From contig OY294070.1 of NCBI GenBank assembly GCA_958510875.1, positions 114,928,703 through 114,992,702 on the forward strand: a stretch of 64,000 bases of DNA, in the 5' to 3' direction. Numbering within the stretch: position 1 is the first letter of the stretch; each line of letters starts with the position of its first letter. The notes beneath the pieces were generated by a model. It was not told where the DNA came from. It was given only the letters and a program-made list of their open reading frames with translations, and ran no database searches. Positions 1 through 11,476 of this stretch are shown piece by piece. The stretch comes from Endomychus coccineus. Its lineage: Eukaryota > Arthropoda > Insecta > Coleoptera > Endomychidae. A program made the position numbers and the translations under genes.

Positions 1-1030
1 CCTTTTTTTCCTACTTACTAGACTTTTTAAATTCAGGAATAGACGAGATGTTAAGGCTTTGTGTAATCCAACATGTAATCATGATAGTTTTGTAATCACT
101 TTAATTATGATTTCTGCCTTCGTTACACAGTACGTTTCTTCACTTTCACTGTTCTTGTTTATCACTTCTTATTCTATTACATTGTTGTTTATTATGTTTT
201 ACATTGTTAATTTTAATATCCTAACTATTATTTAGCTTTTACTATTGTTTTTAATTCCATATAAATATCTTTTATTTGATCTTTTCTGATTTTCAAAGTT
301 CGGTAAGTTATTATTTTTAAATTTTTATTGTTTATGAAATGAAATCATAACAATATACATGTCTAAGCAACTGAATGAATAAGCAAACTATACGGTGGTA
401 AAGGATAAGCTACATACAACAACTAACTCCCTATACAGATGCAATATGCAACGGTGATTAATATAGTTGGGCGTTTAACTTTGTTGCTTTACCATGCAAT
501 TATCTGAGACAACCCTAAACTAATCATAGCCTTCTGGAATATCATACAAAGTCCTTTATGTAGCAGCTTTTGTTGAATACTCCATGATGTACCTATTTGC
601 AATCGTGCTCGTATACTTTCTAGGACTGCGAAATTGCTAATGTCATGAACAACCAAATTAAATTAATAATAGATCTATCAACGATTTGATATTTATCTCA
701 TGTTCCGTATTCAACACATATTAACAAGGGAGCATGTATGAAATTAGAAATAAGTCATTGTACTATTCTCACATATTCCATACAGAACTTATTGAATCAT
801 TGTGAAAGTTCAAAGTGATGAAGCTGCCATTGAAATAAAAAATATAGACTGAATCTAAATTTGAGCGAACATACCTACATGGTATTATACATATTATTCA
901 TTCATTAACATTAAAAATCCAAGATTATCAATAGATCGAAGACAAACAGATTAGCATATGAGTATATTCAGATTTTTCCAAGAATTGCTGGCGAAATAGG
1001 AGATTCATCAATTGAATAGTTACATCCAAT
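1..1030. other. AT-rich intergenic, nothing recognised
   Basis: No reading frame resembling a known protein, no tandem array and no clear inverted repeat was seen in this stretch. It is AT-rich with many stops in all frames. Confidence 0.6.
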
Positions 1031-1034
1031 CTTA

Positions 1035-1335
1035 CGTGATGGATATTCTTCATAAAGTTTGTAAGGTTTTGAAGAAACCTATGGTGTCCAATGGTCCCAA
1101 CAAACTCACCAGGATATTTTGCACTCAGGGCTCGTAGTGATACGTGTCTTTAGTTTCTGAATTGATCGAATCACTCGAGCGCCAACTGCTTTAGCCAAAA
1201 AAAATTAGACAGAATCCTCAACCAAGAATTTCCGGCACTACGAGGTGAATAAATATTGATGATTATATTGGAGAAATAAAGACAAGTTTCAACTTAGCAA
1301 TTTGGTTTTAATTATTAATTATAATAGGAACAAAA
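1035..1335 (+). repeat. Dispersed LTR-like repeat, copy 1
   Basis: This segment matches 37,610-37,950 in the same orientation. Shared words include CAGGGCTCGTAGT, GAGCGCCAACTGCTT, GGCACTACGA, GAGAAATAAAGACAA and CAATTTGGTTTTA. An AATAAA polyadenylation-type signal lies near its 3' end. Length and layout suggest a solo LTR or truncated LTR retrotransposon end, but I cannot define TG/CA ends, a target duplication or a primer-binding site, so the class is inferred. Confidence 0.6.
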
Positions 1336-1348
1336 TTAGTTTAGTTAA

Positions 1349-1582
1349 TCACATACACAGAATATTGATAAAATAGAGGTACCCAAATTAGGCAGTAAAA
1401 ATTTGGAAGAATCACTTGGCAGTTTTGGAGCTAACGATAATACTGACTATACATTAGAATCGGGAAACATTTCTAAAAAAAAAGGTAAAATTTATGAGAG
1501 CCCAACTGAATCTTGGATCGTCCAAGTGGGCGAGGAAATAAAGCCGAAAAAGGGCAAAGTGAAAAATGAAGAGGCGGGTTAA
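1349..1582 (+). CDS. Unidentified 77-codon open frame, possible terminal exon
   Basis: The frame opens after a TAA at 1346-1348 and runs without interruption to a TAA at 1580-1582. It has no ATG near its beginning. The product is charged, with lysine-rich runs (SKKKGKIYESP and KPKKGKVKNEE) and a central SWIVQV. A plausible 3' splice acceptor (ACACAG) lies at about 1355-1360, so it could be a last coding exon or the tail of an element protein behind the LTR-like repeat. I do not recognise the family, and it may be a chance open frame. Confidence 0.3.
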   Translation, partial: SHTQNIDKIEVPKLGSKNLEESLGSFGANDNTDYTLESGNISKKKGKIYESPTESWIVQVGEEIKPKKGKVKNEEAG

Positions 1583-1744
1583 CCGATATTGACGCTTTTT
1601 TTTCAATCGATTTTAGAAGTCATTTAAAGTCATTTTTAAAAACATGTTACTAGTTTATTTTTTTCAACATGCATGTACACTTACTAATAGGCAAGGAGTG
1701 ATGGCAATAATTTCAAATCTTCATTTGACCTCCAATGAAGTTAT

Positions 1745-2200
1745 TTAACATGGTGCCATCATGTTATCTTGTAACCCGCAAGTCACAACCACAAAATGAA
1801 AAAAAGAAACATTTTGGGTCCAAATAATGGCCAATTACTCGGAAACGGACCGATAACTTTTGATGGCATAGGGTATGTTAACAATTGCCAACACCAATGC
1901 ACTTTTTCCACCAGGTTTGGGAGGGTTAACTAGCAGTCCATTTTCGGTCCAATTTTAACTGGTCAGTTTGATAAACGGGCACGATAAAAAATGATGGCAC
2001 ATGGTGGAAGTGTATGAGGATGGCGCTTTTCAAGTAACCGCAACTTGGAAGGGGTTAACCTCCAGTCAAAAAAAAATGCGGATGCTGTATCTCGAGATCT
2101 AGCAGCCAGGGAAAATTCGATCTGTGAGATGAATTGGTCATTGAACCGTCCTCTAACGATAAACCATAGTGCCATCGGGTTAATGTTCTGACCATCAGTA
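1745..2200. repeat. Dispersed satellite-like repeat, copy 1
   Basis: The segment is found again in inverted orientation at 26,460-26,880 (shared, for example, GTTAGAGGACGGTTCAATGA read on the - strand). Internally the word GTTAACnnnCAGTC recurs at about 1,768, 1,924 and 2,056, each preceded by a GATGGCA...TGGAAGG-like stretch. The repeat is therefore a short tandem array with units of about 130-155 bp. No coding content is supported. Confidence 0.65.
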
Positions 2201-2284
2201 TCGCTCTGGCTCCTAGACTAATTGGATCGCTTGTGTGTGAAAGAGTAATGTATGATTCTTTTCTAAATTACATGTAAACACCAA

Positions 2285-2590
2285 TTGACAAAACTGTTTT
2301 TGATAAAGATAACAAAATATTGTCGAAACGTCAAAAAAAGATAATTTTTATTCTATTTTCAGTCATATGAGAAACCAGAATATCAAGAAAACGTAACATT
2401 CATATAAAACCACGATTATTATGTTTTCTTCCCTTAGTGGGAACAATCTGTATTCTTGTAAATTAGCTGAATTTTCAATCATTGAGTCAGCCCCCTTACT
2501 CATTTGCTCTGTATGTATGAATAGCTAGTGAAAAAGAGTACCATTGTTCACCTGAACAAGCTACTGTGTGGTGAAACATGTCGTATTTCC
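2285..2590 (+). repeat. PLE-like terminal repeat remnant with degenerate hammerhead-like motifs
   Basis: Two places look like worn hammerhead cores. At about 2,297-2,331 a stem-loop GATAA...TTGTC is followed by GAAACGTC. At 2,552-2,582 CTGAACA is followed by a GCTAC...GTGGT stem-loop and GAAACATGTC. Core positions are altered in both. The second resembles sequence just downstream of the PLE endonuclease at 35.75-36.17 kb, where GTGTGGTGAAAC also occurs. Placement with Penelope-like elements is inference. Confidence 0.35.
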
Positions 2591-3225
2591 TCTTATTCTA
2601 TTAAGAACAGTTAATTTCAGAAATTTTCTATGGTTTATTATTCAGTCTAGTGTTGATTTGTGACATAATGTATTTACAACAAGTGAAGACCAATTCAATC
2701 TTAAAACAGAATTGTAGTTCACTATCAATGGATGAAGATTCAATACAAATTATTCTGCTCAACGCTTTCACTAAAGAAAATGGAACCTAGCATTTAATGA
2801 AATGATAAATCATTCCTGATTTGTGAAAAGTGTAGGGAGCGTAACGAAGTCCCGTCTTTCCAAACGTCTAATTATCTACAGTTCTTGTATATATTAAGCA
2901 TGTGTTGTTTACACGTAGTAAGTAATGGAGACTAGTTAGTCATTAATAGCATGCAGAAATGAACTAATTGCTACTGTTATTCTCACGGTCTCCGATCGGA
3001 CGCATTCAAGATACCATTTTTGTTTATATAACATAACTAGACTATCAGGTGCTTCTTGACATCACAATCTTTGCGCGCCATTCCATATTCCCGTAATTCA
3101 TCTCCCAAATGGTGACATTATCGTATAATAACAAACCCGAGTTCGATGCTATGGAATTGATTAATTACAAGAAGTTCAATAGCTTTCATTCAAATGCAAG
3201 TACATATAATATAATTATAGAGTAG
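2591..3225. other. Intergenic, nothing recognised
   Basis: AT-rich sequence with no protein similarity, tandem repeat or inverted repeat that I could see. Confidence 0.5.
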
Positions 3226-3229
3226 GAAT

Positions 3230-4150
3230 TAAAATTAACTAATATACGCAGCTTTACAAATGTCATTATGGTTACAAAAAAATATGTCAACAGTCGAACA
3301 GATCATCTCGTAGAATCTACATATTTGGAGAATTGGGGAGAATAATAACGTATTTGTTCTGCAGAATGGTAGATAGAATGTTTTTGTGGAAAGGGTGTGA
3401 GCAGATGTAAATTCAGCCTTGATAAAATCACAGGACAGTCAACTAGGTTATGAATGGTCTTATATACGAATGCATTTCCCTACGTTTGTATGAATCTAGG
3501 CAAGTCTGGTGAGAAAAACCAATAGATGGATAATTACCATCAGCTTGAAGGCTAAATATCTTAAGAAACGCCGATTCACGCGCTCTATTTTGCTTATATA
3601 AATTTTATAATGGGTGTTCCACACAATTAAAGCATATTCGAGCTTAGAACGAACAAATGAATTGTATAATATTGTGATCGAATCACTATTGTCAAATAGG
3701 CGGTAATTCCGGATGATAAGGCCCAGCATTCTGTAGACGCTAGAAACAATTGATTCAATGTGAGACGCAAATGACAATTTCATGTCAAACAAAACTCTCA
3801 AGTCTCTGAAAGTATGAGAACGAGCACGAGCTGTGTCAACAAGTTTGTAATTGTAAATAATAGGCATAATTTTCTTGGTGAAAATCATTGCAGTGCACTT
3901 ACAAAGACTAAACTCCAGATGATTTATTACACAGCAAGTACTGAGTGCATCCAAGACATGCTGCAGTAAGATACAACATAAAAAATTTTTACTGCTGAGT
4001 AAAGTTTTAAAACGTCTGCGTCAAGAAAAAATAACAGAGAAATAAATTAGAAATGTCATTTATAAAAAAATTGAATAAGACTGGTCCAGGTTCTGATCCT
4101 TGAGGTACACCTAAGGTGGCATGAAATAAATACGATTTAAAACCTCTATG
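3230..4150 (-). mobile_element. CR1/Jockey-type non-LTR RT remnant
   Basis: Read on the - strand, the stretch near 4,060-4,130 encodes the RT motif GVPQGS followed by GPVLFNFFINDIS. A 152-codon frame (3,496-3,954) then carries the RT C-terminal region: FRDLRVLFDMKLSFASHIES, a RMLGLIIRN segment, then SKLEYALIVWN. Similarity continues with stops and shifts to about 3,230. The catalytic YADD block and everything upstream are missing or scrambled, so this is a dead 5'-truncated copy. The clade is inferred from motif style and could be another Jockey-group lineage. Confidence 0.8.
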
Positions 4151-4154
4151 CTCT

Positions 4155-4565
4155 ACATATTGATATCTATATCTTACAGGAGGAGCAAAAAGTTGTCCTA
4201 GATATGGGTATCAGCCACAGAGAACATAACAGGGAGTGAAACGATTAATGATCAAAAAAGCACATATAGTACAGTTGAATAACGTCTGAAAATGGCATAT
4301 TAACGTTTAAACTCGAGTAACCGAAGTTACTAATAAAAGTGATATCAACATAGTAGTGTTTAATTTTACAATATGGATAAAATTTCAAATGACATAGTAA
4401 AAACGATAGATTGTAAAAAAAAGTATAGTCTCATTCTTATAACCATTTTGTGAGATATCTGTAAAGCCCATGAAAACCAATATTGCGGAGTGCTCAATGG
4501 TATATACTAAGGAAATATTCCAGCAGTTCTTTCCTCTGCAGCGGGTTTTTTGTTATTTTTTATAT
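4155..4565. other. Intergenic, nothing recognised
   Basis: AT-rich, with stops in all frames and no repeat structure noticed. Confidence 0.5.
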
Positions 4566-4569
4566 TTTA

Positions 4570-5150
4570 ACTAGATACAAAAGAGGAAAACCTATGATGT
4601 ACTTAGAACATTTTCTGCACTAAAGATGAATTATTGGGAGGCGAGACCTAATTTTCTTCACTTTTTATGCTACTTGTGATAGTTTTATCTGGCATTATCA
4701 TATTAGGGATTGTGTGATAAAAGTTAGAGTTTCAGTTGCATTGGAACTCTTCTGCATTATCTGATTTATTGCATTAATCAGTCAATGTCTTGCACCTCTG
4801 ACTTCATTGGATGATATAGATATGGAGCAAAGCTATAGATGAAATAGGGGGCTGCTCTCAATACATCATTGCTACTGAGCAGAATCTAAGTTGGTACGCT
4901 GCGGAACATCAGCGTTGATAGCCATTATATCGGAGGAGACTCCACCAACAACCACACGGAGTAATCTATTTCAGGGAAAACTCGATAGTAAACTACGCAG
5001 TTGGGACTCGGTCAAATGCTTCGGCGATATCCAAACGAACACTGACAACTTCGTAAAAATATCAGCTTGTGTAAATTGCCTTATTTCGCAGAATGTGCCG
5101 CACCCTGCAAATCGTGAATATCTGATAAGTTATTGAGTTGAAAAGGGGCA
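4570..5150 (-). mobile_element. Jockey-type RT remnant (abundant local family)
   Basis: On the - strand, the block near 5,000-5,040 translates to an ISKAFDRV-like RT motif (here LDIAEAFDRV). The remainder matches the longer copies at 9.4-11.4 kb and 28.2-29.5 kb, including an ATCATATTAGGGATTGTG stretch and the 3' end word AGAGGAAAACCTATGATG near 4,585. A large internal part between the RT palm and the 3' end is deleted. No frame is intact. Confidence 0.7.
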
Positions 5151-5900
5151 AATTAAGGATCATTCTAAAAATTCGAATACTCGTCGAAGATCTAGCGATA
5201 TGCGGCTCTAATGCAATGAATATGAATCTTTCCAATCGCAAAGTAATTATCTAATGGGTAACAACTTATAAGACCGATGAGTGGAGATATTTCACTGATA
5301 CCATGATATATTACATGTGAATCGGAAGCACTCTTACATCGACCCTAAACACATTAGATCAGATTATATAAATAGGTGAACGATCAAGGAAATACCAATG
5401 TTTGAATTACACAGAACTAGTGGCAATTTCTCATGAGAAAACATGTATTTAGTCTGGAGGAAACTGCAATTTAGCACATAGTTCGTTGCTTCTTTCCAAA
5501 TATAGAACAATACCGATACAATAAAACATTTTGCTTTGGTGTTATATCATTTATGTTATGAAATTATAAAACACTATTGTGTCTATAATTTCGTCAACTA
5601 GCGTGTAAATGTATTAGGTTGACATATTGTTGCTTTTCAAGTACGTTTTAGACAGTACAGACATTGTAACTGACAGAGCTTGAGCATCAGTAGACATTAT
5701 TTAATGCTAATTGTATTCTGTTCGATGTCAAGCTAATATCTTAATTCAAGATATGTATGTACATGATGTCAGGTGTGGGTGGCTTCCTTACAAACTGTAA
5801 AAGTTGCCCTGAGACCATATACGTCATCATAATTAATTAGACCAATATTGATACAGACAGATAGTTTGTTCTCAATCAGGAATAGGCTCATGTTTACTTC
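5151..5900. other. Intergenic, nothing recognised
   Basis: No protein similarity or repeat structure was found. The following gypsy fragment may have a longer decayed left part here, but I could not follow it. Confidence 0.45.
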
Positions 5901-5904
5901 AAGA

Positions 5905-6600
5905 TAATCAACCAGTGGCCAAAGCATCTCGTGCTCTTACAAATTCTGAAAAAAATTATTCTCATATTAAAATAACAATTGGCTATTATCCTTCAAACAA
6001 ATATTAGAAACTACATTGATTCTTGCCCTTTCTGTAACAATCACCAACAGAAAATGACTTCAAAGAATCCTTCAAATTCTCACCTCCAGCATGCGACCTT
6101 GGGAAAGAGTAAGCATTGCTATTCTTAAAATAGATCTACGTGATTATTTGATTATTTATGATTCCCACTAATATTGGCTGGACATTCTCATGTTGTCTGA
6201 CAAATCTGCATTGAGATTAAGGAAAAGTTAAAAGTTTTAATTAAGCCAACTGAAATTGTTTCTGATAATGAGCCTTTCAATTGGGTTGAGTATAAAAAGT
6301 TTGCAGAAGAATGAGTATTTAAGCCAACTTTTATTAGTCCGCAATACAGTCAAGCAAATGACTTCGCCTGGAATGGTGACTCTCACAGTAGACCATGAGA
6401 TCCAAAGGCTCATCACCTCCCCATGAAGGATTTTCTCCACTTCCGTAAAAAAAAGGGTTTGCTGAGAAAGCTGTAGCATTAGCCGAAACGCTCATTATGA
6501 AAAGTAATGATAAACTAGAAGCCTTGTTACAATAAGCAGCACATGCTATTGAGAAAGTAGTTGGTAAATTTCACCAAAGCAATTCAACTCATACTCTTCC
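5905..6600 (+). mobile_element. Gypsy-type pol fragment: RNase H end plus integrase
   Basis: Three blocks occur in pol order. Near 5,911-5,980 there is a gypsy RNase H C-terminal motif, QPVAKASRALTNSEKNYSHI. Near 6,085-6,215 there is an integrase N-terminal part of the core (RPWERVSIAI, DYLIIYDS, LMLSDKSAL). Near 6,225-6,360 there is the integrase core with the second catalytic aspartate (EIVSDNEPF, KKFAEE, FISPQYSQAND). After SQAND the frame is broken by about 100 bp of foreign-looking sequence, then resumes as AEKAVALAETLIMKSND. Frameshifts and stops make it non-functional. No LTRs were found nearby. Confidence 0.75.
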
Positions 6601-6844
6601 GATTATCATACGAGAACCACAAGCGCCGAACTGATTGTGTTGCCCTCAACTTTTTTTTCTTGCCAGAAGTAACTAAAATTGAGTACTAGATTACTTTTTC
6701 TTGAAGCATCAAATCGCATTCTACCCCTGAACCCATTCATTGAGTTCAATGTATTTCACTAAATGTTGGCCAATAGACCGTAATTCACACCTAGATAATG
6801 ATATATTATGATTTCACGGACTTGTTGACTACCACGGCCTCAGT

Positions 6845-7130
6845 TCTGAACGATGTGAAATAGTAGGAGATGAGAAATTAGTAATCTAAAGCTCTTCATC
6901 GAGTGTGGCACCAAAGCCTTTTTGGGATATGTCATATGGTTTGCTGCCTCAACTTTGTTGCTCACTTTCGAGTCTTCTCTCAGATGGATCACTCCATGTG
7001 GTGGCTGACGGAGTATCTTCCGATACGATGCCTATCAACACTAGTGTTCCACAGGGATCTGTCTTGTCACCAACTTCGATTCTGCTCCATATCGATGATC
7101 TGTTGGAAGTGACCTGTCCCGAGATATGGG
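6845..7130 (+). mobile_element. Jockey-type RT fragment
   Basis: The two overlapping forward frames here read as one RT palm segment after a shift: VWHQSLFG, then SLLSDGSLHVVADGVSSDTM, then SVPQGSVLSPTS and LLHIDDLLEV. The same segment is present in the copies at 10.3-10.5 kb (- strand) and 46.6-46.8 kb (+). It is an internal fragment without 5' or 3' ends. Confidence 0.75.
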
Positions 7131-7229
7131 CGCACTACAACAAATTAAACAATGATATAATTCACTATAAACTAGATACTCACACATATATATTTATATA
7201 GGGTAATAATTGTTCAATGTACCCTAATA

Positions 7230-8142
7230 TTTGCTTACAAATAGTAAAATAAGTATTTTTATATCAACATTGAACTGTCTTATATCAGGGGAAACAGTTT
7301 TATATAGCTTCGGTCCAAGGTAGAAATAGCTCCGTTGTTAAACGTTTTTTCTGGCTTTGGGACACACGGGGAGATTGTTCTATATCTAGTTCTATGTGCA
7401 TGTGTTATCTGAATTAGATTTTTTCTCATGTTTATGTTGTCTAGTCACCGTTGCAACAAAAAACAATTTCCGTATATCAAAGATGTGAGTTTCAGTATAT
7501 AATTTGTTTGTGGGGTAGGTACGTGGTTTGTGATGTTTAATTTGAAAAAAAGGATTTTTGAATTTCTTCTAAGTTATCTATATGTTTGTTGACGGCTGCT
7601 CACAACGCTACAATGGCATAATGTAAGTGGCTTTGCACAAATGCATAGTATAGAATCCGAAGGTAGTCTATGTGGAGAATATTCGATGAATATTAGAACA
7701 TATACAAGATGGAGCAAGGTTTTTTTCATTATATAATTAATACGTACATTCCACTTCAAGAAATTTATCGATGAATATACCCAAGTATTTTGTATTTTCA
7801 GCACTTGTTATAGAAATGGTTTCATATTCATCAGTGCTGACCATTAATGATTTAAAGCTAGGTTTGTATTTGGAATATGATCTGAATGGAAGGAAGTGTG
7901 TTTTGTCTAAAATAACTGTTGGTAGACAGTCTTTGAACCAATTTAGAATTTTAGTCAAATCACTTCCTGCTTTAGTTTTCGAGAAGTTTCAGTTGTTGTC
8001 CTTCAAGATAATAACCGTATCATCATTTAGAGGTAGTTTGAACAAGTCGTTTATGTGTAAGTTAAATAAAAGTAGACGAAGAACCGTTCCTTGGGGTACA
8101 CCATACTTATTTCAATCTGTTGGAAGAAACTATCATCCATAA
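7230..8142 (-). mobile_element. CR1/Jockey-group RT remnant (second family)
   Basis: On the - strand, from about 8,110 the RT motif GVPQGTVLRPLLFNLHINDL appears, then LTKILNWFKDCLPTVILDKT (about 7,900-7,958), then ENTKYLGIFIDKFL. A frameshift near 7,750 follows, after which KWNVRINYIMKKTLLHLVYV and a worn FVQSHLHY-like region continue to 7,574. The C-terminal part (AISYLGPKLYKTV-like) extends to about 7,230. The catalytic YADD box is lost in a short deletion between INDLFKLPLN and the next block. The family differs from the abundant one at 9.4-11.4 kb. Confidence 0.8.
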
Positions 8143-8149
8143 TTTGGCT

Positions 8150-9090
8150 GATAGGAATACTTCCTAAGCTAGTCGATTCTATTCAGTTCTAATATTCGAT
8201 CAGCACAGTGAATGTCAGAGAAGCCCGACTTTTCTTATTTCAAAAAGTGGAAGTGAGCTATGTGAGTGTGAGATTGCCATTTCCGGCGTTTGTTACCTAC
8301 ATAAATATACTTATCACTGGATTAAATAGAACTCACTAATAATATGTCTATGGGATAATCTAATGGACATAAACAGCTGCCACTTAAATCGATATTGGTT
8401 CATTATAACCTCAACAATTGAAATAGAAACGACCAATACAAATCACGTGAGAAAATGATTGATCATTTGCGTAGAATGGCATTTTAAAACAATTTAAATA
8501 GTACCAACATCCGAGAACTGAATATCAGTACAACGTAGAGGTTGTACTTCACCGTTAGCTCTGATTAAATATGCAATAATCTTTCAATTCCACTGACAAG
8601 ATGACAGGATAAATTAGACTAGATCTGTATCATAGATTACTTGATGGTTCAGATTGATTGGATTTATCAAAAAAATTGCGAAATATTATGTAGTGCTCTG
8701 ATTTTGTCGGTATTTAAATCGTTTCCTCTATGATCAGAACTCTTCTTTATTTGTAGCGTAAATAACATACAAATATAAAATACTCGTTTTATGTTCCAAT
8801 AACTGGGCATGTTTTCCCGTTTGAAGAAGACAACGATCCGTCCGAACCGTTTCTGTTATTAATTTTTAAAAATTGCAAATTCATTTGGTCTACTTTTTAT
8901 GCGAATTAAAATGAAGTAGAATAAGTGGTCATTCAATGTAAGACAATTAGAAACAAATGAATATATGAATATACTCATTTATCTCATGTTGGCTATCCAT
9001 GTGTCAGCTCGCTCTTGATGATTAGGTGAGTGATTAATAGCGAAATTAATATTTCACTTTATTATTTTTTCACCTTTTTTATTTAAAAAT
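8150..9090. other. Intergenic, nothing recognised
   Basis: AT-rich sequence; no protein motif, tandem array or strong inverted repeat was noticed. Confidence 0.5.
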
Positions 9091-9094
9091 TTTT

Positions 9095-9365
9095 CGACAA
9101 ATTACGCGCTGACGAAAGACAATTTTAGGCATATGGGTATCGACGGTAGCAATATCAAGAAGGCCCTTCCCTTGTGGATCCATAGTGGAATTTGCTGCAA
9201 ACATTTCAGTAACAGGTTGGCTTTTTCTTGTGATGTAGTAGACAGTGCGTGATCATCTTTGTTCAGGGGAGTGAATTAACTGGAAGTGAAATGTCTAGCA
9301 ATTGTTTTCGCGGAAGTCAAAAACATACGGCAACCATTCGAGCATTCGATAAGCTTTGTTCTTAT
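9095..9365 (-). mobile_element. Jockey-type RT N-terminal fragment
   Basis: On the - strand, interrupted frames give a TTSQEKANLLLK segment, then FAANSTMDPQGKG, then MPKIVFRQR. This is the segment between endonuclease and RT palm that is better preserved at 46.06-46.25 kb (EKANFLAGVFAANSTLEPQG). It abuts the 3' end of the next copy, so the two Jockey-type fragments are adjacent but come from separate insertions or a rearranged one. Confidence 0.6.
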
Positions 9366-9384
9366 TTTGGCACTATATTTTTTT

Positions 9385-10900
9385 ATATAAACTTTGACTA
9401 TACGAGAGGAAAACCTATAATGTGAAATAGTAGGGAGAGGAGATGGGCATTCGTATTTTTCTTGGAATTTTGGAGGTTATAGGCATAGGGAATGACCTCA
9501 CTAGGTAAAGAGTTCTACAACATCGCAGTTTAATAACAAAATTTAGTCTGGTAGGAATAAGTTCGGCAGGTCTTCAGTTTGACAGTGAAGGGGAGAATAG
9601 TTTGAGATCGTCTAGTCCCGATAGATAGAATCTATCTTGGTGGAACAACAGACGAGATTTCCGATTAAGATCAACCAGGGGAACATCTATAGAAAATGGG
9701 GATATCTCCCACCTTTCTACGATGTTTTAGAGAGGTCAATGAACTCATAAGTGTGACTTTATCAACCGAACGAATAGCTCTCTTATGAATAGAATCCAAG
9801 AGATTTAGCGTATGTTTGGTGGCCGAACCCCTACCCTGTAAACAGTACTACAGGACTGGTTGAATCTGTGCTTTGTAGATTATAAGGAGCTGCTGAGATG
9901 TTGAGTGGCTCTTGGCACGGAATAGAAAACCAACTTTTTGTGAAACGGTTTTCGCAATGGACCTCACATGATCATCCCATGAGAGGGTGCTGTTGTTGGT
10001 GATCCCGAGCATCGTAACGGAAGACTTATAGGGATGGTTATACCTGACATCATCATATTGGGAATTGTGAGTTCGGCCTTCGTGGAGAAGGCGCAAACTT
10101 GAGTTTTGGTTGCATTGAACTCTACTAGATTATCAGATCCCCATTTCAAAATCCTTGCCAGATCTCCACTAATTGCGTCAACCTGTCTCTGTATCACTCC
10201 TCTAGCTTCATTGTATAGTATAGAGGCTTTAGATGAGAAAGTTTCATGAAGTGTACCATCATCTGCAAAGCTGTGAACGGGACAGGTGGTCACTTCAAGC
10301 AGATCGTTGATATGGAGCACAAAAACAGTTGGTGCCAAGATATATGCCTGTGGAACACCAGCGTTGATTGCCATTGTATCGGGGGATACTCTGTCAACCA
10401 CCACATGAACTGATCTATCTGAGGGAAAAATCGATAATAAGCGACAAACTTGAGACGGCAAACCATATGAAGGAATTTTCCCAAGAAGGCTTTGGTGCTA
10501 GATTTGGTCAAATGCTTCGGAGATATCCAATGATACAGCTGAAGATACCCCATGTTTCTCAACAGATTTCTGCCATGATGTGTTACATTGGCAAGCAGGT
10601 ATCTTGTTGATATCTGCTGACGAAGGCCATATTGTCGGTCATTCACGATTTTGTAGCTCTCTAGGTATTTGATTAGCTCGAGTTGATTGCTTTCTCCATT
10701 CCTTTGGAGATCACAGATGATAGTGAAATGGGTCTATATTGTTTCATTGTATTTCTGGCTTCAGCATATTCTATTTTGGTCTCCGAACATTTGTTACCGC
10801 GTCAACAATGATATGCCATGACGGCCCTAAGACAGATTTTATTGAATGATCGTTCACCAGATGATGGTGATTTGTTGGTATGGGGTATGTAAGTTCTCAT
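9385..10900 (-). mobile_element. Jockey-type element, RT and 3' end
   Basis: This is one of the best copies of the abundant local family. On the - strand, frames give LNDRQYGLRQQ and a worn ISKAFD block (10,500-10,646). The palm with GVPQAYILAPTVFVLHINDL and the catalytic-type FADDGT (10,200-10,461) follows, then AKTQVCAFSTKAELTI, then TMLGITNNSTLSWDDHV (9,964-10,096), a KRAIRS thumb and the 3' end. The 3' end shows AGAGGAAAACCTATAATG near 9,405. At least three frameshifts disable it. The 5' end continues into the endonuclease part at 10,903-11,402. Confidence 0.85.
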
Positions 10901-10902
10901 TC

Positions 10903-11402
10903 TTAGCTTGAGAATATTCGAGTTCTCAGTGGCACATTGCGTTTGTCATCAGAATCAAGACATACGCTTCTCCGAGGAAACTCAGAGAAAAACGTGTGAA
11001 GACCATCCCAGTCGGCTGAGTTGTAATGCCCATCTGTGCGTGGGGGTGTTGGACAGGTCGTAGTGGTGAGGAATAGGTCAGAGTTTTCCAATGATGCACG
11101 GACCTTTACTTCATATAGATCTGGATTATTAGTGAGGAATAAGTCAAGTGTATTGGCATGTTGATCATTGTTATCAGGGATCCGTGTTGATTCATTCATC
11201 AACTCTTCGAGACCATAGGTAATGGAGAAGGCCTTGCGCCATTCGTACGGTTTGAGAATTTGAGCCAAGCAGAGTTGTAAACGTTGAATTCCGTCATGAT
11301 AATGATTTCAGCTGCTGGATAGTGCTGCTGAATGTGGTCAAGTATCAGAGAGAGAAATTCAAACAGTTCACTAAGAGCTGGTTCCTGTGGTGATAAAGTC
11401 AA
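10903..11402 (-). pseudogene. Jockey-type apurinic-like endonuclease, broken
   Basis: Two overlapping - strand frames form the C-terminal half of an exonuclease/endonuclease/phosphatase domain. The first carries IIIMTEFNVYNSAWL, corresponding to the usual GDFN motif with GD changed to TE. The second carries NTLDLFLTNNP and ENSDLFL, where the family normally has SDH; the catalytic histidine is replaced. The N-terminal half is missing, ending abruptly at about 11,402. The order (endonuclease then RT on one strand) shows this belongs to the element at 9,385-10,900. Confidence 0.8.
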
Positions 11403-11476
11403 CAGAGAAATTTTGTCTGTTTGTGCTTGTCTTTCTTTGATTTAGTAATGAAAATAATAAATTAACCACAGAAAAA

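Noticed and set aside
7771..8142. 123-codon forward open frame
   Set aside because: It is the antisense of the - strand RT remnant; the RT motifs on the other strand explain it.
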